Positions 1 to 7,223 of a stretch of 64,000 bases of DNA are shown here, in pieces. Numbering within the stretch: position 1 is the first letter of the stretch; each line of letters begins with the position of its first letter. Under the pieces are notes generated by a model, which worked only from the letters and a program-made list of their open reading frames with translations, did not search any database and was not told the origin of the DNA. Where the stretch lies: positions 1 to 64,000 of the forward strand of contig NZ_NFLF01000014.1 in the NCBI RefSeq assembly GCF_002160765.1. Reading direction: 5' to 3'. The DNA comes from Lachnoclostridium sp. An138 (lineage in GTDB: Bacteria; Bacillota; Clostridia; Lachnospirales; Lachnospiraceae). Both the position numbers and the translations under genes were made by a program.

Positions 1-121
1 TAAAAAAGTGATTACCGGACGATGGAAAAAACTCCTTACCCTGTCATGTAAAAAAGTCGTTACCGCGTGATGTAAAAAACTCCTTACCCTGTGGCTGTAA
101 AATCACCTTACCACGCACAGG
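1..121. repeat. Five 24-bp tandem repeats (possible transposon end)
   Basis: Five head-to-tail copies of a motif of the form TAAAAAAGTC-N-TTACC followed by a variable tail ending in ATG or CTG begin at 1, 25, 49, 73 and 98. The period is 24 bases (25 for the fourth copy). Copies 2 and 4 share AAAAAACTCCTTACCCTGT. The array stops where the reading frame of a truncated phage gene opens. Contiguous repeats of this size at the edge of an interrupted gene resemble the multiple transposase-binding sites in ends of IS21-type or Tn7-like elements. That reading is an inference, because the rest of any such element lies left of the window. Confidence 0.6.
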
Positions 122-142
122 CAGAAAACATTCACGAAGGCG

Positions 143-1795
143 GTGGCCGTACAAGAAGATTATGCGGCATCTCTGGAGGATTCAGCCAGTGGAGCAAAAG
201 ACGCAGAGAAGGCGATGGAGGGTTACCTGTCGCCGCTGGATGAAATCAATAAGCTGGAGACGAAAGACAATTCAGATTCAGGCGGATATACAGGCCCCTC
301 ACCGAGCGAAATGTTTGAGGAAGTCCCGGTTGAACCACTCAGCTTCGATTCATGGGGCGAGGCTTTCAGCGCATTCCTGGATTATCTGCTCAATACGGGT
401 ATTCCTGCTTTGAGAAATGCACTCTCTGGCATAGCGAACACAGCCAATACGTTCTCCTCCAATTTATATCAAGCGTTCTCATTTCCGGGCGTGGTGGATA
501 AGGTTCGGCTGCTGGGACAGGAGATCTCAAACGCATTCAATGATTTCGTAAACTGGATAGACTGGGAAGTGATAGGCGCGGCTCTCGGCTCTGGGCTGAA
601 TCTGGCGTTTCAATTCCTTGTGAATCTCATTTATACGTTTGACTGGAAGAATCTCGGCGCTTCTCTGGCCGCAATGCTCAATCGTGCTCTTTCAGAGGTT
701 GACTGGCGTGCGTTTGGACAGCTTCTGTGGTCAAGATTCAAAATTGCTATTGAGACGCTGGCAGGATTCCTGACTAATCTTGATATGAGCCAGGTGGCAA
801 ATGCACTGTCTCAAACGCTCATCGGTGTACTCGATTCCATAACAGGAACCTTGAATAGTGTTAATTGGCAGAAGCTGGGCAATCAGATTGCAACGTTTAT
901 CGCAGAAATTGATTATTCAGGGATTGCAGAGAGCCTGTTCCGGGGGCTTGGAGCTGCGCTGGCATCGTTGGCAGAGTTTTTATGGGGACTGATAGAGCTG
1001 GCGTGGGACAGTGTTGTTGCATGGTGGCATGATGTTGCCTATGAAGACGGCCGGTTTACGATGCAGGGGCTGTTAGAGGGAATTCTGGAGATATTTAAAA
1101 ATATCGGTTCATGGATTAAAGAGCACATCTTTCAGCCGTTCATTGACGGATTTAAGTCAGCGTTTGGCATCAATTCTCCTTCGACAGTAATGAAGCAGAT
1201 GGGAATTTATCTCATCGAGGGCCTGTTTAATGGAGTAGAAAGCCTGAAGGAGAAGCTGATCAATGCATTCGTCAATATCAAGGACAGGATTATAAATGTC
1301 TGGGAGGCGCTGAAAAGCGGGACAGAGGCTATCTGGAACGGCATCAAAAACTTTATACGGCCTGCAGTTAATGGAATCATTGGGTTTATCAATGGATTAA
1401 TTGATGGCATTGTATCAGGTGTGAATACAGTGATTCGGGCATTGAACCGTATTCGCTTTGATGTGGATATCCCGCTTTTTGGAAACTTTAAATTTGATGG
1501 ATTTAATCTGTCAACGCTCACGGCCCCGTCCATTCCCTACCTTGCGTCCGGCGCAGTCATTCCGCCAAACGCGCCGTTTATGGCGGTTCTGGGGGACCAA
1601 AGGAACGGAAATAACCTTGAGATGCCGGAAAGCCTGCTCAGGCGCATTATCCGGGAAGAATCTGGAAAGAGCGGCGGAAATGAGACTATCAAGATTCCGG
1701 TTATATTGGACGGCCGGCAGGTATTTGAGGCTGTTATCAATCGCGGGAAAAGAGCTCAGTCTGCCAATGGAAGAAATCCTTTTGAGCTGGCATAG
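143..1795 (+). pseudogene. Phage tail tape measure protein, C-terminal fragment (5' truncated)
   Basis: This is a 550-residue open frame that looks like the rear part of a phage tail tape-measure protein, the ruler that sets tail length. It starts inside a linker (SPLDEINKL), then has long hydrophobic amphipathic helices with a repeated pattern of W-x-x-x-G-x-x-L-A. It ends in the region typical of Firmicutes phage tape measures (PFMAVLGDQRNG near residue 476, and a charged tail). Whole tape measures are usually 700-1500 residues and begin with a coiled coil that is absent here. The frame is open back to a stop at 98-100 and runs into the 24-bp repeats, so the GTG used here is only the first possible start, not a true one. 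No other tail gene flanks it, which marks it as a remnant. Confidence 0.72.
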
Positions 1796-1829
1796 AAAGC
1801 ACATAATAGTGGCGATAGTTGTATGATAG

Positions 1830-2054
1830 ACATTTCACAGCGGAATTTTCCCTATTGGTCTGGTCCTTTATGCAGCAGAACCCAGGCAATTCAAGCCGGG
1901 AAGGGTAGAAACCTATCAAGGTGAGATTGTGGCGAAGCGGTACACATTCCCTAAAAGGCTTATCTCTATCAGGTCAAAGGAAAGGCGATTGACGGATGAA
2001 CAGCGGGCAGAACTGGTGGCAAGGTTCAACAGAGAGCAGCAGGGCGGCGTTTAA
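1830..2054 (+). pseudogene. Relic of a mobile-element gene, unknown function
   Basis: An open frame without a proper start codon runs from 1830 to a TAA at 2052-2054. Its last 45 or so codons look protein-like: they include AKRYTFPKRLISIRSKE and a charged helix (LTDEQRAELVARFNREQ). An internal GTG at 1929 has no clear ribosome site. It probably is the tail end of a small phage or conjugative-element gene. I do not recognise the family. Confidence 0.3.
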
Positions 2055-2277
2055 GCTGAAAACTCCCCAGAGGAATAGGGAGCGGAGGCATTGAAATTGT
2101 CCGAAGGTATATTTTATAGGGCAGAGGGATAAAAGCGGCATTTTGCCAGCACAGACAGGGAAAATAGAATAATGTGATTGCAGATACAGGGGGCGGCATG
2201 GTAGAATAAGAGCAAGGAAAACAACCGTGTTGCAGGGTGGCTGACCTCTATTCTTACATAGAATGGGGGTGGTGCTG

Positions 2278-2364
2278 ATGAAACATTTTGATTTTAAAGA
2301 CCTTATGGCCTTTGGAATGTTCATCCTGGCATTACTGACATTCGTATTTACGTTTATCAAGTAG
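2278..2364 (+). CDS. Putative holin-like toxin (type I toxin-antitoxin, Hol_Tox family)
   Basis: This is a 28-residue hydrophobic peptide, MKHFDFKDLMAFGMF followed by a single membrane helix (ILALLTFVFTFI) and a final lysine. The size, the D-L-M-x-F-G-x-F-x-L-A-L-L pattern and the setting match the 'putative holin-like toxin' family (TxpA/BsrE type), membrane peptides that depolarise the cell when made in excess. A GGGGGTGG ribosome site lies 5 bases before the ATG. An in-frame ATG at 2263 is less well placed. A possible promoter lies far upstream (TTGAAA at 2091, TTATAG at 2114). An antisense RNA converges on its 3' end, as in known type I pairs. Confidence 0.7.
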   Translation: MKHFDFKDLMAFGMFILALLTFVFTFIK

Positions 2365-2379
2365 TGTTTTAAGCATAGA

Positions 2380-2475
2380 AAAACCACCCCGAAACTTTGA
2401 CCGAGCCGAAGGGTGGTAATTCTATTTACTCTTTGAGAGGTCAACCCCTTGTGGGCGGTTGTTTTCCCCTTTTCT
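2380..2475 (-). ncRNA. Antisense antitoxin RNA of the holin-like toxin (RatA-like)
   Basis: A leftward promoter (2482-2510) points at the 3' end of the toxin gene, and its transcript would end at a strong hairpin. ACCACCC (2383-2389) pairs with GGGTGGT (2411-2417), and on the minus strand the stem is followed by TTTTT. The RNA would be about 95 bases and would meet the toxin mRNA tail-to-tail, which is the arrangement of txpA/RatA. Exact ends are inferred from the promoter and terminator only. Confidence 0.6.
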
Positions 2476-2481
2476 ATTATC

Positions 2482-2510
2482 AATATAGCACATCTGGCGG
2501 CGGGGTGCAA
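2482..2510 (-). promoter_or_regulatory. Promoter of the antisense antitoxin RNA
   Basis: On the minus strand, TTGCAC (complement of 2505-2510) and TATATT (complement of 2482-2487) are separated by exactly 17 bases. Transcription would start near 2475 and run towards the toxin gene. Confidence 0.6.
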
Positions 2511-2689
2511 GCGAAAAACTCAATTTTGAGTAAAACACCCTTATGACATTTCGGACAATTTGGTCCCGGCCTCTGCCCTCATACCTGATAAGGGAATACC
2601 CGGCAGCAGGACTAAACGGCGGCTTCTGGGAGCAGGCCATACCCCACAAGTGGGGAATATATGACGCTTTTCCGGAGTGCTATTCCTTA

Positions 2690-2744
2690 TTAGGTTATCT
2701 CTTGGTTACGGTTTGGTTCTCGTTTGGTTATCCTTTGGTTTCCA
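2690..2744. repeat. 11-bp tandem repeats, TTTGGTT core
   Basis: Five consecutive 11-bp units of the form TTTGGTTNNNN start at 2690, 2701, 2712, 2723 and 2734. The first two are degenerate (TTAGGTT, CTTGGTT). A sixth partial unit (TAGGTTA) lies in the same phase at 2756. A period close to one helical turn puts all copies on one DNA face, as in iterons or arrays of protein-binding sites. Alternatively it may be a low-complexity tail of a decayed replication gene read on the minus strand. Confidence 0.55.
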
Positions 2745-2895
2745 GAAAAAAGCAATAGGTTATTCGAGAAAGCAAAAAAAGCAAATGGTTTTCGCCTGTC
2801 GTTTCCCTGTCGCCTGATAGAGAGGTAAGGACAAGGTAGCCGCTAAGCTGCTGGCATTATACTGTGTCGCTTCTATGTCGATTGAGTGTCAGGGG

Positions 2896-3108
2896 CTATT
2901 TCTTGTCAGGTACATACTCCATTAAGTCTCCCGGCTGGCAGTTTAGATATTCGCACAAATTACTGATTGTACGTGTGTCAATAATTCCATAGCCTTGTTG
3001 CAACTTTTTTATGGTTTCAGTGCCTACAATTTTATCTTTTCGCAGACTATAAAAAGTTTTTCCCCGTTCTGTGAGCAGATTTTCTAATTTATGGAAACTA
3101 ATTCCCAT
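2896..3108 (-). CDS. Cro/CI-type helix-turn-helix repressor
   Basis: This 70-residue DNA-binding protein consists of almost nothing but a Cro/CI-like helix-turn-helix domain (HTH_26 type). It has a first helix FHKLENLLTERG, a turn region FYSLRKDKIVGTETIKKLQQG with the recognition helix around residues 28-38, and the family's closing pattern DTRTISNLCEYLNCQPGDLMEY. An AAGGTG ribosome site precedes the ATG. It is transcribed away from the small element genes. Its own promoter (3180-3208) and the rightward promoter (3268-3296) both carry the same CACGTACTA...TAGTG sites, so it probably represses itself and the element's rightward genes. Confidence 0.85.
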   Translation of the reverse strand: MGISFHKLENLLTERGKTFYSLRKDKIVGTETIKKLQQGYGIIDTRTISNLCEYLNCQPGDLMEYVPDKK

Positions 3109-3179
3109 TTACACACCTTCTTTCTTTTGGATAATGGGGGCGGCTCAATAAAGAGTCTCCTTCTCCACCTTACACTGAT

Positions 3180-3208
3180 ATTATAGCATTTGTCACGTAC
3201 TAAGTCTA
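3180..3208 (-). promoter_or_regulatory. Leftward promoter of the repressor gene
   Basis: On the minus strand, TAGACT (complement of 3203-3208) and TATAAT (complement of 3180-3185) are 17 bases apart. The -35 box lies inside operator 1. Confidence 0.55.
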
Positions 3209-3211
3209 GTG
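3194..3211. promoter_or_regulatory. Operator 1 (CACGTACTA-N4-TAGTG)
   Basis: The first of three copies of an imperfect inverted repeat, CACGTACTA...TAGTG. It overlaps the -35 box of the repressor promoter. Confidence 0.6.
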
Positions 3212-3240
3212 TAATTATGCACAAAGATAGTGCGTCACAT

Positions 3241-3257
3241 ACGTACTAACTTTAGTG
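3241..3257. promoter_or_regulatory. Operator 2
   Basis: Second copy, ACGTACTA...TTAGTG, midway between the two divergent promoters. Confidence 0.6.
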
Positions 3258-3267
3258 AAATAGTCAA

Positions 3268-3296
3268 TAGACACGTACTAGAGTTAGTGCTATAAT
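3268..3296 (+). promoter_or_regulatory. Rightward promoter of the small element genes
   Basis: TAGACA (3268-3273) and TATAAT (3291-3296) are 17 bases apart. Operator 3 fills the spacer, a layout that lets a bound repressor block RNA polymerase. Confidence 0.65.
3272..3289. promoter_or_regulatory. Operator 3
   Basis: Third copy, CACGTACTA-GAGT-TAGTG, sitting between the -35 and -10 boxes of the rightward promoter. Confidence 0.65.
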
Positions 3297-3488
3297 ATAA
3301 TCACAAGGTAAGGGAAAACAAAATAAAATCCGCAGCGAAGGTGGACGGGAGTACCGAAAGGGAAAGCAAGAGTACCACATAACACAGGGAAACAGGATAA
3401 GAGAGATTGAGATGCCGCAGAAGCCGCTAGATGTTTAAAGCCTGCCTGGGCTGCCGGAACCCTTTACCGGGAAAGGAGTTTAAGAAGC

Positions 3489-3821
3489 ATGAAGTACGAT
3501 TTAAGAAAAATCATGTTGAGAGCATGGAGGCTTTACCGGGAGAACAAAGAACTTTCTTTCGGGGAGTGCTTACATCGGGCATGGCTTTCCGCAAAGGCAG
3601 AGGAAGTCAACGCAAAGAGGATTGAGGCGGCAAAGGCCACGGCAGGAGTTGAGGAAGAAACCAATACATGGAGCGGCTGGAAGAAGCTGGGGTATGAAGT
3701 CATTCACGGGAGCAAGGCCCTGTTCGGTGCTGATCTGATATGGGGCAGCAGGGGAGACGGCAAGGTGTATAAAGCCCGGTTCTTTGGACGGTCACAGGTT
3801 CAGGAGTTGGCAACAGCATAG
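3489..3821 (+). CDS. Hypothetical mobile-element protein
   Basis: This 110-residue soluble protein is the first well-formed gene after the rightward promoter. It begins MKYDLRKIMLRAWRLYRENK, a basic helical segment, and continues with an AEEVNAKRIEAAKATA helix and a basic C-terminal part. Proteins of this look are common in Clostridial conjugative elements and prophages, where they are of unknown function. A GGAAAGGAG ribosome site precedes the ATG. An overlapping frame at 3431-3625 lacks these properties and is a shadow. I assign no role. Confidence 0.6.
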   Translation: MKYDLRKIMLRAWRLYRENKELSFGECLHRAWLSAKAEEVNAKRIEAAKATAGVEEETNTWSGWKKLGYEVIHGSKALFGADLIWGSRGDGKVYKARFFGRSQVQELATA

Positions 3822-3832
3822 GAGGGCTTGGC

Positions 3833-4012
3833 ATGGAGTTATTGAGAGTAACCGAACAGGGAATACAGTTTCCGGCGATATTTCTCACATATTCCGAAGT
3901 AGAGGAAATGGAGACAGTAAGAGAAATCTGCCAGACAGTGTATAGGAGATATAAAAAAGCCTCTGCCAGAACCGACATTCTGACAAAGGCAAGTAACCCG
4001 GCAATCCAGTAA
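3833..4012 (+). CDS. Small hypothetical protein (59 residues)
   Basis: This short gene lies 11 bases after the preceding one, with a good ATAGGAGGG ribosome site 6 bases from the ATG. The product begins MELLRVTEQGIQFPAIFLTY and continues with a charged helix and a basic tail rich in K and R. It has no signal peptide or membrane segment. The tight spacing suggests one operon with the genes on either side. The family is not recognised. Confidence 0.5.
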   Translation: MELLRVTEQGIQFPAIFLTYSEVEEMETVREICQTVYRRYKKASARTDILTKASNPAIQ

Positions 4013-4077
4013 AATCACGGGGTATGAGGCTAGTATAACATGGCCTCTGCCCCCTTGTAAAGAAAGAGGTAAACAAA

Positions 4078-4824
4078 ATGTACGATGAAATGAGATTCCC
4101 TGTAACGGCGGAAATGGTTATGTTACCAGCATACCGCAATGATGAGGCTTGCTACAAACTGTCCGGCTTTTACGCTTTTCTTCTGAATGTTCTGCATGAA
4201 TGTGGACGTAAGAGCAGGGATGAAGATTTTCATATAACGGCCAATTTTATGGCGAAACTGATTGAAGGTTATTTCGGGGTTGCTGTCAATCATGACCCGC
4301 TCTTTATGAGGTTTCTGGAGCTTTCAGAAAGCGGATTTAATGCGGCGTGGCAACAGGGAGTCAAGGAGGCAGGGGAAGTATTTGACATAGATATAAATAG
4401 AATCAATATTCTGCCATGCTTTTCAACACACCCGCCGAAGCAGAAGAAAATGGAGAGCAAGGAGCAGTATTTCAGGGAAACGGGATGTTTACAGTCTGAA
4501 ATCATTCTGGACGGGGCCGGGAACCTGATAGACGGATATACAAGCTATTTACTGGCAAAGGCCCACGGACTGTTTTCTGTTCCTGTCAGGTATGGCCGCA
4601 GGCAGATTATAAGGGCCTCACATAAGAAAGGCGGTAAGGTGTACGCCTGGGAGCTGCCGGGGCTTTTGGTGGGCCGTGTGAGTGTCGGGGAAAAGCTGAT
4701 TGTCAGGACTTCCAGAGGGCTTAGAACGGTCGCGGTGGCAGAGGTGGAGGAATATGCCGGACAGGAGCCGGAACCGCTTAGAATGGCGATTAGAAAGCCC
4801 AGAGCCAGAAGGGAAGCGGCATAA
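4078..4824 (+). CDS. ParB/sulfiredoxin-like domain protein of a mobile element
   Basis: This is a 248-residue protein. Its middle part (about residues 120-185) has the ParB/Srx-like fold signature: a basic lead-in, then SEIILDGAGNLIDGYTSYLLAKAHG, similar to the ParB motif in which a D-G-Y/H loop binds nucleotide. The N-terminal 100 residues are helical and of unknown role. The C-terminus is basic (RKPRARREAA). Such proteins occur in integrative conjugative elements next to small genes and an integrase, as here. Function (partition, regulation or a nuclease-like activity) cannot be decided from sequence. It lies in the rightward element operon. Confidence 0.6.
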   Translation: MYDEMRFPVTAEMVMLPAYRNDEACYKLSGFYAFLLNVLHECGRKSRDEDFHITANFMAKLIEGYFGVAVNHDPLFMRFLELSESGFNAAWQQGVKEAGEVFDIDINRINILPCFSTHPPKQKKMESKEQYFRETGCLQSEIILDGAGNLIDGYTSYLLAKAHGLFSVPVRYGRRQIIRASHKKGGKVYAWELPGLLVGRVSVGEKLIVRTSRGLRTVAVAEVEEYAGQEPEPLRMAIRKPRARREAA

Positions 4825-4975
4825 TGGCAGCAGGGGAAAGACACGGGAGCTTGCAAGGGACTGTATAGCAGAGGCCGGACGGGAAATAAGGCAACTTAGG
4901 AAGCTGTTATTCCTGTCGCTGATGGCAAATGTGGCTCTGTCCGGGGCGATAATCATAGCAATCGTTTTGAAGTAG
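4754..4975 (+). CDS. Small membrane-anchored protein, hypothetical
   Basis: This 73-residue frame starts inside the end of the ParB-like gene, with a GGTGGAGG site just before the ATG. Its second half looks like a real protein: a charged helix (TRELARDCIAEAGREIRQLRK) followed by a membrane helix (LLFLSLMANVALSGAIIIAIVL). The N-terminal part overlaps the neighbouring gene and reads less convincingly, so the true start may be later. No family recognised. Confidence 0.4.
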   Translation: MPDRSRNRLEWRLESPEPEGKRHNGSRGKTRELARDCIAEAGREIRQLRKLLFLSLMANVALSGAIIIAIVLK

Positions 4976-5040
4976 AACAAAGACGGCGGCGGCCCTTATG
5001 GGCCTGCTGCCTGCTCCCATACATGGAAAAGGCGGTAAAG

Positions 5041-5229
5041 ATGATTGATAAGAGCGGCTTTATAATATGCCCTATATGTAAGGGCAAAACGAGGCAGAAG
5101 GCCACAAAGGAAACGTATCTGAAGAATTTCCCGCTGTTCTGCCCGAAGTGCAAGTGTCAGAGCATAATAGACCTGATAGAAGGAGAAGTCACGGTCAGAG
5201 AAGCAGTATATAGGCAGGAGAAGGAATAG
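5041..5229 (+). CDS. Cysteine-rich KTR domain protein
   Basis: This 62-residue protein has two C-x2-C pairs (CPIC and CPKC) on either side of a KGKTR motif, typical of the 'cysteine-rich KTR' family (Cys_rich_KTR) found in Tn916-like and other Firmicutes conjugative elements. The four cysteines probably hold one zinc ion. I place the start at 5041, after AAGGCGG. An in-frame ATG at 5023 would add six residues. The gene ends 14 bases before the integrase. The family's role is unknown. Confidence 0.7.
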   Translation: MIDKSGFIICPICKGKTRQKATKETYLKNFPLFCPKCKCQSIIDLIEGEVTVREAVYRQEKE

Positions 5230-5243
5230 AAAGGCGTGATTTT

Positions 5244-6362
5244 ATGGCGATAGATAAGCGAGGGAGAAAACTTCCCAAAGGAATACAACAGCGGTATGAT
5301 AAGTTTGAGGGGCGCTTTCAGTACCAGGGGAAACGGTATCTTGTACACGGCGATACGGTCACGGAAACCCAAAAGGCCATGAATGAGCTGCGGTACAAAC
5401 TGGAACACGGCGCATTTGTGGAGAAGAAAAAGGTGGTTCTGTCCGAATGGTTCATAACTTGGATGGAGCAATACAAGAAAAACCGGGTAAAGGCCGGGAC
5501 ATACTACAATTACAAGAAGTATTTCGACAGCATGATAAAGGGCCGGCTGGGGGATAAAAAAGTTTCGGATATACGGGGCGAACATATTCAGCGGTTTTAC
5601 AATGATATGGAGAAGGAAGGATATGCACTTTCCAGTATTAAAATTGTATCTGCTATCCTTAATGGGTGTATGCAGCAGGCGGTGAGAAATGGGCTGATTG
5701 AACGGAACCCGGTCAAGCTGGCGGAATTGCCGCGGCAGAAAGAGAAAGGAGCAAGGCAGGCTATGACGAAAGAACAGCAGGCGCTTTTTATGGAATATGC
5801 AAAGGACAGCTACTTATACAATCTGTTTGCCGTTATGCTGCGAACCGGCATGAGAAACGGAGAAATAAGGGGCTTGAAGTATTCGGACGTGGACAAGAAA
5901 AAGAATGTAATCCACGTACAGCGTACACTGAAATACATAGAGGGACAGGGATATTTTGAGGATACACCTAAAACCCGGACTTCTAAAAGAGACATACCCT
6001 TAACTGCTGACCTGGTGGCGCTACTGGACGCACAGCGCAATTACTGGGGCTTTAAAGTGGAACGGCTAGACCGTTACCTATTTTGTAACGAAAAGGGGGA
6101 ACCATTAAGCCGGGACAGACTACAGGCAGAAATAGACCGGATTGTGAAGCGCATTCAGGCAGAGGGACACGACTTCCCACGGATTACGCCCCACATCTTC
6201 CGGCACACATTCGCCACACGGGCCATAGAGGCAGGAATGCCGCCCCAGGTATTAAAAACCATCCTGGGCCACAGCTCCCTTGCTATGACGATGGATTTAT
6301 ACAGTCATGTACTGCCGGACACGAAAGCGGCAGAAATGGAGAAGATTGCAGGAGCATTTTAA
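5244..6362 (+). CDS. int: Tyrosine recombinase/integrase
   Basis: This 372-residue site-specific recombinase integrates and excises the element. It has an N-terminal AP2-like arm-binding part (residues 1-60), a SAM-like core-binding domain (about 65-160) and a catalytic domain (about 175-370). The catalytic residues are visible: Arg in RTGMRNGEIRGL, the HIFRHTFATR box (H-x-x-R), the ILGHSS box and the nucleophile Tyr in MDLYSHV. Length and layout match Tn916-type and phage integrases. It is the last gene of the element. Two TGGTACTT repeats and a candidate attachment site lie just downstream, so this is the right end of the element. Confidence 0.93.
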   Translation: MAIDKRGRKLPKGIQQRYDKFEGRFQYQGKRYLVHGDTVTETQKAMNELRYKLEHGAFVEKKKVVLSEWFITWMEQYKKNRVKAGTYYNYKKYFDSMIKGRLGDKKVSDIRGEHIQRFYNDMEKEGYALSSIKIVSAILNGCMQQAVRNGLIERNPVKLAELPRQKEKGARQAMTKEQQALFMEYAKDSYLYNLFAVMLRTGMRNGEIRGLKYSDVDKKKNVIHVQRTLKYIEGQGYFEDTPKTRTSKRDIPLTADLVALLDAQRNYWGFKVERLDRYLFCNEKGEPLSRDRLQAEIDRIVKRIQAEGHDFPRITPHIFRHTFATRAIEAGMPPQVLKTILGHSSLAMTMDLYSHVLPDTKAAEMEKIAGAF

Positions 6363-6385
6363 GAGGGGCGGCGGCCTCTCTTTTT
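6361..6385 (+). terminator. Terminator of the integrase gene
   Basis: AGAGG pairs with CCTCT across a G+C-rich loop, followed by CTTTTT, directly after the integrase stop codon. Confidence 0.55.
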
Positions 6386-6413
6386 GCGTTCTGATACCTG
6401 ATAAACGGCAAAG

Positions 6414-6432
6414 TGGTACTTTTCTGGTACTT
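6414..6432. repeat. Direct repeats TGGTACTT (possible integrase arm sites)
   Basis: Two copies of TGGTACTT (6414 and 6425) are 11 bases apart, between the integrase and the probable attachment site. This position is where arm-type binding sites of tyrosine integrases usually lie. Function is inferred. Confidence 0.4.
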
Positions 6433-6434
6433 AC

Positions 6435-6463
6435 TTGACAATTTACCCTCCCCATGCTATTCT
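6435..6463 (+). promoter_or_regulatory. Promoter of the queT riboswitch transcript
   Basis: TTGACA (6435-6440) and TATTCT (6458-6463) are 17 bases apart, a near-consensus sigma-A promoter. Transcription would start near 6470 and run through the riboswitch into queT. Confidence 0.65.
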
Positions 6464-6474
6464 ATACCACGTTG

Positions 6475-6500
6475 AAAAGCCCGTAAATGCAAGGCTTTTT
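6475..6500. other. Candidate attachment site (right end of the mobile element)
   Basis: An imperfect palindrome, AAAAGCC-N11-GGCTTTTT, lies between element DNA and the host queT leader. Such short inverted repeats with a central spacer are typical crossover sites of tyrosine recombinases. It could instead be a weak hairpin of the queT leader. The matching left copy is outside the window, so this is not proven. Confidence 0.3.
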
Positions 6501-6511
6501 GATAAATATGC

Positions 6512-6555
6512 CGAGTGTTCGAGACCTTCCACTCGTAAAACAAAACTAAAGGAGA
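6512..6555 (+). promoter_or_regulatory. preQ1-I riboswitch
   Basis: A 6-bp stem, CGAGTG (6512-6517) with CACTCG (6530-6535), encloses a 12-base loop. It is followed by an A-rich tail, TAAAACAAAACTAAAGGAG. This matches the layout of class I preQ1 riboswitches: a small hairpin whose loop (CCTT) can form a pseudoknot with AAGG in the tail. The tail includes the ribosome site of queT, so preQ1 binding should hide it and stop translation. Confidence 0.85.
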
Positions 6556-6562
6556 ACTGAAT

Positions 6563-7051
6563 ATGAAGACGAACAAGGTACTGTTTATGACCCGGGCGGC
6601 CATGATTGCCGCCATCTATGTGGTGCTCTGCGTGGTGTTCCAGCCTATCAGTTACGGAGCGATCCAGACACGTATTGCGGAAGCGCTGACGATTCTGCCG
6701 TTTTTCACGCCGGCCGCCATACCGGGCCTGTTTATCGGCTGTCTGATTGCGAATCTGCTGGGCGGAGGAATCCTCGTAGATGTCATCTGCGGAAGCGCGG
6801 CTACGCTGATCGGGGCGGTGGGAACCTATATGCTGCGGAATAAGAGCAGATATCTCGCCCCTCTGCCTCCGATTGCGGCAAATGTGCTGATTGTGCCCTG
6901 GGTATTGAGATACGGTTATGGCGAACCTTTCAGCATCCCGTTCCTGATGGGAACCGTGGGGCTTGGAGAGCTTCTTACCTGCGGAATCATGGGAATGATT
7001 CTGGTAACGGTGCTGGATAGGTACCGCAGTGTGATTTTTAAGGCAGCCTGA
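6563..7051 (+). CDS. queT: QueT family queuosine-precursor transporter
   Basis: This 162-residue membrane protein probably serves as the substrate-binding (S) component of an ECF-type transporter for queuosine precursors (preQ0/preQ1). It has the family's opening (RAAMIAAIYVVLCVVF), the conserved stretch GAIQTRIAEALTILPFFTPAAIPGL, and about five to six membrane helices. Size fits QueT. The preQ1-I riboswitch directly upstream, overlapping the ribosome site, supports the substrate. It is a single-gene unit with its own promoter and terminator. The shared ECF energising subunits are not in this window. Confidence 0.92.
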   Translation: MKTNKVLFMTRAAMIAAIYVVLCVVFQPISYGAIQTRIAEALTILPFFTPAAIPGLFIGCLIANLLGGGILVDVICGSAATLIGAVGTYMLRNKSRYLAPLPPIAANVLIVPWVLRYGYGEPFSIPFLMGTVGLGELLTCGIMGMILVTVLDRYRSVIFKAA

Positions 7052-7056
7052 AAAAA

Positions 7057-7080
7057 CCCGGCCGGATGGCCGGGCTTTTT
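7057..7080 (+). terminator. Terminator of queT
   Basis: CCCGGCC pairs with GGCCGGG around a GGAT loop and is followed by CTTTTT. Confidence 0.85.
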
Positions 7081-7133
7081 GTTGCACAAATGCATGTAAA
7101 CATTGTATTTTTCCGCACTTCTTCAAATTTGTC

Positions 7134-7162
7134 TTGGCTTATCTCAGGGAATGGTTTACAAT
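7134..7162 (+). promoter_or_regulatory. Promoter of galK-galT
   Basis: TTGGCT (7134-7139) and TACAAT (7157-7162) with 17 bases between, about 60 bases before the galK start. Confidence 0.5.
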
Positions 7163-7223
7163 AGAAATAGAGACCGTCCGGCAGAGCGCCGGCCGGAAAT
7201 AAAAAGAAAATGAGGATACGCAC

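Noticed and set aside
1974-2510. Minus-strand open frame across the toxin-antitoxin region
   Set aside because: No ribosome site or domain; it runs through the toxin gene and the antisense terminator.
2543-2758. 71-codon frame covering the 11-bp repeats
   Set aside because: No ribosome site, and its second half is only a translation of the repeats.
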